From Hennigella sp045598825 (GTDB lineage: Bacteria > Bacillota_I > Bacilli_A > Mycoplasmatales > Mycoplasmoidaceae): a stretch of 43,838 nucleotides of DNA. The notes below the pieces were generated by a model that saw nothing but the letters and a program-made list of their open reading frames with translations, made no database searches and was not told the origin of the DNA. The first letter of the stretch is position 1. Each line of letters begins with the position of its first letter. Positions 39,422-43,838 of the stretch are shown one piece after another. Made by a program: the position numbers and the translations under genes. The stretch spans positions 1 to 43,838 of the forward strand of contig JAZRUX010000005.1 of NCBI GenBank assembly GCA_045598825.1. The letters are read 5' to 3'.

Positions 39422-39889
39422 CTAGAATTTTAAATGAGCAAAAGCCTTGTTTGCTTCAGCCATTCTGTGTGTATCTTCTTTTTTCTTAACAGCACCACCA
39501 ATACCATTTGAGGCATCAATGATTTCGTTAGCTAGACGTTCAGTCATAGTTTTTTCATTTCTATTTCTAGCATATAAGATTAATCATCTTAATCCTAAAG
39601 CAACTTTACGTTCTTCACCTACTGGTGTAGGAACTTGGTAGTTACTACCAGCAATACGTCTAACTTTAAGCTCTAGACTTGGCATAATGTTGTCTAGTGC
39701 TTTGTTAAACACATCGATTGGTTTTTGTTTTGTTTTTTGTTCGACCATATCGAATGCACCATAAACGATTTGTTGAGCAAGTCCTTTTTTACCATCTTCC
39801 ATTACTAAGTTAATGGCTTTAGTAATAATTCTAGAATTAAATACTGGATCAGGTAAAACTTGACGTTTTTCAGCTTGATGTTTTCTCAT
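39422..39889 (-). CDS. rpsG: 30S ribosomal protein S7
   Basis: Primary rRNA-binding protein of the 30S head. The 155-residue protein starts MRKHQAEKRQVLPDPVFNS and has the conserved FNKALDNIMPSLELKVRRIAG and YQVPTPVGEERKVALGLRW blocks. Length is normal. In many bacteria S7 represses its own operon by binding the mRNA between S12 and S7; the 14-base gap here leaves little space for that. Confidence 0.97.
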
Positions 39890-39903
39890 ATTTAACTCCT
39901 TCC

Positions 39904-40323
39904 TTATTGAGCAGCTTTAGGTTTTTTAGCACCATAAGCTGATCTTTGTTGATTTCTCTTAGCTACACCTTGTGTATCTAGAGTTCCACGAACAATGTGG
40001 TATCTCACACCTGGTAGGTCTTTTACACGGCCACCACGAATAAGTACAACTGAGTGTTCTTGAAGGTTGTGCCCTTCACCTGGAATATATGCTAAAACTT
40101 CTTCACGGTTTGTTAGTTTAACCTTAGCATATTTTCTTAACGCAGAGTTAGGTTTCTTTGGTGTCATAGTACCAACTCTGGTACAAACTCCTCTTTTTAA
40201 TGGCGCAGGAGAGTACTTTTGTCTTCTTTCAAAAGAGTTGTAAGTACTCAATAGCGCAGGAGATTTAGATTTTGATTTTTTACTTTTACGTTTGTGACGT
40301 ATAAGTTGTTGTATAGTAGGCAT
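39904..40323 (-). CDS. rpsL: 30S ribosomal protein S12
   Basis: Decoding-centre protein. The 139-residue product has PTIQQLIRHKR at the start, KRGVCTRVGTMTPKKPNSAL (the streptomycin-site Lys in TPKKPNS) and the GGRVKDLPGVRYHIVRG block with the second resistance-site Lys. The tail is Lys/Ala-rich. An AAGGAG site precedes the ATG at 40323; an in-frame upstream ATG at 40377 lacks one. First gene of rpsL-rpsG-zinc ribbon-fusA. Confidence 0.97.
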   Translation of the reverse strand: MPTIQQLIRHKRKSKKSKSKSPALLSTYNSFERRQKYSPAPLKRGVCTRVGTMTPKKPNSALRKYAKVKLTNREEVLAYIPGEGHNLQEHSVVLIRGGRVKDLPGVRYHIVRGTLDTQGVAKRNQQRSAYGAKKPKAAQ

Positions 40324-40417
40324 TATTTTCTCCTTATTTTTACTATATTTTTGATACAACTTAGTCGTGTGTATCATACGTATTTATAATAATAGCATAA
40401 AATAGTGAAAATTACAC

Positions 40418-42097
40418 TTATTTTTTATTTTTTTTAGCAATTTTAATCAATGTCAATAGTTCATCAATACATTGACTATAGTTTTTAATCTTGAAGGATT
40501 GACTGGCTTTATCAAATCTAGGTTTCAAATCTTTATTAGTTTTATAACGATTTGCATAGACAAATAATTTACTTGCATATGTTTTCAAAACAACAGTACT
40601 AGACATCCGCTTATAAATTTGTTGACTTTGTTCAATGATTGCACTAATTTCATAAGCAATAGCATCAAAGTCTGGATTTTCTTCGCTAACTATTAGTTTT
40701 GAATATGTTTCAATTTGCTGTAAATTATTTTTGATTAGAATTAGCATTTCCTTGTTCTCTTGCCCTGCAGGAACATACTTTTTAACTGTAGTTAATAATT
40801 GTCAAAAGTAAACATATAGATCATTCAAATCTGTGACAGTCTTGATAACTTTGCTTAAGACATCATCAATGCTATCAATTGAACGAACAATTTCTGATTT
40901 ACGATTAATAATTTGTTGCGAAATTGTATCTAAATCTTTGATTGCTTTAATTTTTTCTGTATGAGTTTTATAGTTAACATGGTTGGCAGCATTATTTAAA
41001 ACAGCAATATAGTTAACATCTTTTTCAATAACATTAAAACTTTCAAGCACTTTTGGTTCAAGGACAAAGAATCTTTTTAGATCTTTAATGCTATTAATTA
41101 TTTCGTGTCGACTTGCCATGATTGCATCAGTTTGCTCTTTAATTTCGTTCAAACTTAATGAAATTAAGGTTGGGGTTTTAATATGAATATATGTAAACTG
41201 ATTAACTTGGTTGATTGCATCAACAGCTTGAACTGCAAAAGCTTTTGCTCGGCCTAATTCAAGGTTTTGATAGTGATGAGCAAAATGGCTGTATGCGTGA
41301 TTAAATAGTGTTAATAAGTTTTGTAACTTCTGCAAGTCAGATGATGCAATTTCACTATGATATTTGGAAATCATCTTTGCGTTGTATTCTCTTGTTGATT
41401 TTAAATAAATATCTACCATTTGGAAACGATAGATGGTAATAATTGCATTAGCTAAAGTTTTTAACTTTCTCACTAAATCAAGGAAAGTATCAACTGTTTT
41501 CTTATAGTCAAATTTAATTGATAAACTAGGTAATGACTCAAAGGTTTTTCTGATGGCAAAAAACAAATCATTAACCTGTTTAAACTTAGAATTATAAATT
41601 AATTTATTTTCATAAAAGTTTTGCAAAGCTTCAAAAATTTCAAGATATGTTTGGAATGTAGATTCGATGGCATGGCCATATTGTGTATAACGAAGGTAAG
41701 CTTCTTTTAGAATGGCAAGATCTTTCAACGCTTTTGTTAAATCTTTGTCAATGGTTATTATGTATTTTTTAGCAATTTTTAAGTTAAATGCATTTAATTC
41801 AGCTTCAGCTATTGAAATATTGGTTTTTATGATTTGGGAATTACTACGTAATTTGCGATAGATATGAATATATTTATCCAAATCTAATTTATTTCCAATA
41901 TCGTTATTAGCTAAGACTTGAATTTTATAAATGTTTATTCCATTCAACTCGTTAATTAATGTATTGTATTTTTTAATCAAGTTTATTTCTTGACGAAAAT
42001 ATCTTTTATGAATTGCAAAAAAGACAGTGTACACTATTACGCCAGCTGCGAAAAGACATAAAAAGATAACTAACAATGCAATAATTATTTGAAGCAT
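40418..42097 (-). CDS. EzrA-like coiled-coil membrane protein
   Basis: A 559-residue protein with one N-terminal membrane helix (residues about 3-27) and then almost continuous helical, heptad-like sequence to the end, with one TGA-coded Trp (YVYFWQLL) near residue 432. This design, one outside-to-inside helix and a ~530-residue set of spectrin-like bundles, and the total length are those of EzrA (562 residues in Bacillus subtilis), a cytoplasmic brake on FtsZ ring assembly. There is no diagnostic motif, so the match is by architecture. Another structural coiled-coil protein is possible. Single-gene unit upstream of the str operon. Confidence 0.6.
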
Positions 42098-42123
42098 ATC
42101 TACTTATATTTTATAGTAATAAT

Positions 42124-42149
42124 AAAAAAAGAGTTAAAACTCTTTTTTT
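42124..42149 (-). terminator. Terminator after the permease gene
   Basis: Stem with a GAGTT core (42124-42135 with 42138-42149) and a two-base loop, with T runs on both strands. It lies nine bases after the permease stop and about 27 before the EzrA-like start. Confidence 0.85.
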
Positions 42150-42157
42150 ACTTTTAT

Positions 42158-43780
42158 TTATCTTGCAGCAACTCTTACGTGATTTTTCTTTTCTCTGTGC
42201 ATTTCAACACTGCTTGGGATGCAACATACCAAAACAAAGAGTACAAGCATTACAAGTGTCATGATTGATCCTAACATTTCAACATTTCAATTACCAGTAA
42301 ATGTTGGATCATTCTTTCAACTTGCAACAATTGCAATATCTGCAACGGATGCAACTACAATAAATAATACAGCAACACTAATTACAATAGTTGAAACGAT
42401 TGAACAAAATCAGAAGCCTTTAACTCTTGTTACTTTAACTTTATTAGTTTTACGGTTAATCATTGCACCAATAGTTGCAAAGACTACACATAAGAACGCA
42501 AAGATTGAAGTTCAGTTTGCCATCAAGTCACAGAACGAGTATAGAGTGTTACAGTTACCAATGCTAGTTTGTAGTGAGTCATAGCCTAGAATTGTTGAAA
42601 TTTCGCCACTCATTTTAGTCATAGTTGTTGTGCCATAACCAATAGTGTCAGAATAACCTAACGCTCCAATTAGTGTAAAGATAACAAAGAAGACAAGAGT
42701 AATAATGCCAGCATAAATTAAACCAACTCAGTTGTGTTTTTGTGTTGCAATTTTGCCTTTCAATTTGTCTGCAAATGGTAGTTCCCCGGCCCTAATTAGA
42801 TCTTGATAGTACAATGGGTTGTAGATAGCAAAACCATTAATAATTCCAAGGATTCCAACAGCAATTAATATTTGAATAACACCTATCACTCAGTGAAAAC
42901 CATTGTCATTGAATCAACCTAATGTGTTAACACGACCATCGGATGTTCCAAACAATAATGCCACAGCAATTAATATGTTAATTACTGAAACAATTAATAA
43001 ACCAACAACCAATGCTGCAGGAGTTTTCTTTGGTTCTTCCATTTCTGATTGGATACCTGCTGCTGAATAGAAACCATCGTAACTGAAAATAATGGCTGGA
43101 ATAGAACTAATTACACCTAAAGGTGCAAACATTTTAGCTAATTTCAGATGGGTATCTTCAGGTGGAACCGGTCATGGACTTGGCTGTGGAAAGATTGCCC
43201 CACCGGCTTGAGCATTGCAAATAGCTAATACAATACCAGCAACAATACAAAAAGCAAGAGGAATAAACTTTAAATATGTAACCACTTTATTTTGGATGTC
43301 ACCTAATTTGCTTGATAAACCAGAAGCAATGAAGAATCATGCAGTAATAGCGAAGGCTATTAATGCTGATACCCACCATTGCGTTTGTCATCCCAATGCA
43401 TCTTGGAATTGGATGACAACATAGTATGGCATCAAGAAGAAGTTAAGTGGTAAATATAGAAATGCCATAAAATACTTGGACACTTTATACAAATATTTAT
43501 GACAAAAGTTTTTAACTCATGAGATAATTCCTAAGTTACTGTCGGTGGTTGCACTAGCAATTTCTGCTAGTGAAACACCCATACAGATAACTCCGAAAAT
43601 TGAAAGAACTCATGAAATTAAGGCGAGAATCGTACTTTGTTGTACGTTGCCTAAAACTTCACCATTTTTTAAGAATATACCAGCTCCAATTGAGGAACCA
43701 ATAACTAATAAAACGGCTGAAAAGAAGGTTATTTTTTTCTTTTTGACTTCTTTCTTAGTCACTTTTTTATTTTTATTCAT
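42158..43780 (-). CDS. APC-family amino-acid permease
   Basis: A 540-residue integral membrane protein with about 12 helices. The first helix carries the APC-family signature as LLVIGSSIGAGIFLKNG (residues about 24-40), where the unwound helix binds substrate, and the mid-protein AIIFSYDGFYSAAGIQSEMEEPKKT matches the conserved FxFDGxxxxxxxxxExKNP-like segment. A Lys-rich N-terminus (KVTKKEVKKKK) lies in the cytoplasm. Substrate cannot be told; uptake of amino acids suits a host-dependent mollicute. Its terminator and the one at 43801 suggest a single-gene transcript. Confidence 0.92.
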
Positions 43781-43800
43781 AACTTATTAATTATATAAGA

Positions 43801-43824
43801 AAAAGAAAGCTAAAGCTTTCTTTT
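43801..43824. terminator. Terminator near the window end
   Basis: Perfect ten-base stem AAAAGAAAGC with GCTTTCTTTT, loop TAAA. It lies upstream of the permease ATG, so it most likely ends a minus-strand gene beyond the window. Confidence 0.75.
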
Positions 43825-43838
43825 AATTACAATATATT

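Noticed and set aside
42219..42584. Plus-strand open frame opposite the permease
   Set aside because: It is the antisense of membrane helices of the permease; the Thr/Ile-rich product is a shadow of Val/Ile/Asn codons on the other strand.
43801..43824. Inverted repeat near the window end as an operator for the permease
   Set aside because: Its perfect stem with flanking A and T runs is the form of a terminator, probably of a gene beyond the window.

Overview
This is a gene-dense, AT-rich stretch of a mollicute (Mycoplasma-type) genome. The main evidence is that almost every long gene reads through TGA codons at tryptophan positions (genetic code 4): leuS, fusA, the SUF genes and the kinase only become full length when TGA is read as Trp. 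Small proteins with few regulators, many lipoproteins, short spacers and hairpin-plus-T terminators fit the same group. The exact genus cannot be told from the sequence; a Malacoplasma- or Mycoplasmoides-like lineage is only a guess. I see no insertion sequences, phage genes, CRISPR arrays or origin.

Layout, left to right. 1-6220: a DEAD-box helicase (cut by the window edge) and leuS on the minus strand, a divergent NifU-like Fe-S protein, a decayed lipoprotein gene, and the NIF3-like and trmK genes. 6207-9224: the housekeeping sigma factor, which carries an in-frame TAA near its C-terminus; a small double-glycine-leader peptide with an apparent AUA start; a membrane protein; a stand-alone SWIB protein; and a 15-residue-repeat protein with an acidic tail. 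9224-11600: a membrane protein with a dimeric dUTPase, then infC-rpmI-rplT behind an attenuator-like leader. 11600-13600: a lipoprotein, tRNA-Leu(UAG), tRNA-Lys(CUU) and an HU-type protein.

13603-18902 is one minus-strand operon: gmk, rlmN, a PP2C phosphatase, a Ser/Thr kinase with one C-terminal membrane helix, and pepF. 18990-21237 holds gap and pgk. 21313-24933 is a tandem array of four paralogous multi-pass membrane proteins with promoters almost touching the start codons, followed by rbgA and rnhB. 26370-32665 is a minus-strand operon sufC-sufD-sufS-sufU-sufB-proS plus a small membrane protein: a full SUF iron-sulfur assembly set. 32728-36666 encodes a 1312-residue lipoprotein. 36688-40323 is the str-type cluster rpsL-rpsG-(zinc ribbon)-fusA with a small basic protein downstream. 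40418-43780 holds an EzrA-like coiled-coil membrane protein and an amino-acid permease.

Together the window covers translation (two synthetases, two tRNAs, ribosomal proteins, IF3, EF-G, RbgA), glycolysis, Fe-S assembly, protein phosphorylation and cell surface. The points most worth checking are the interrupted sigma factor, the AUA-start double-glycine peptide, the four-gene membrane family with leaderless-type promoters, the SWIB and repeat-protein pair, and the extra zinc-ribbon gene inside the str operon.
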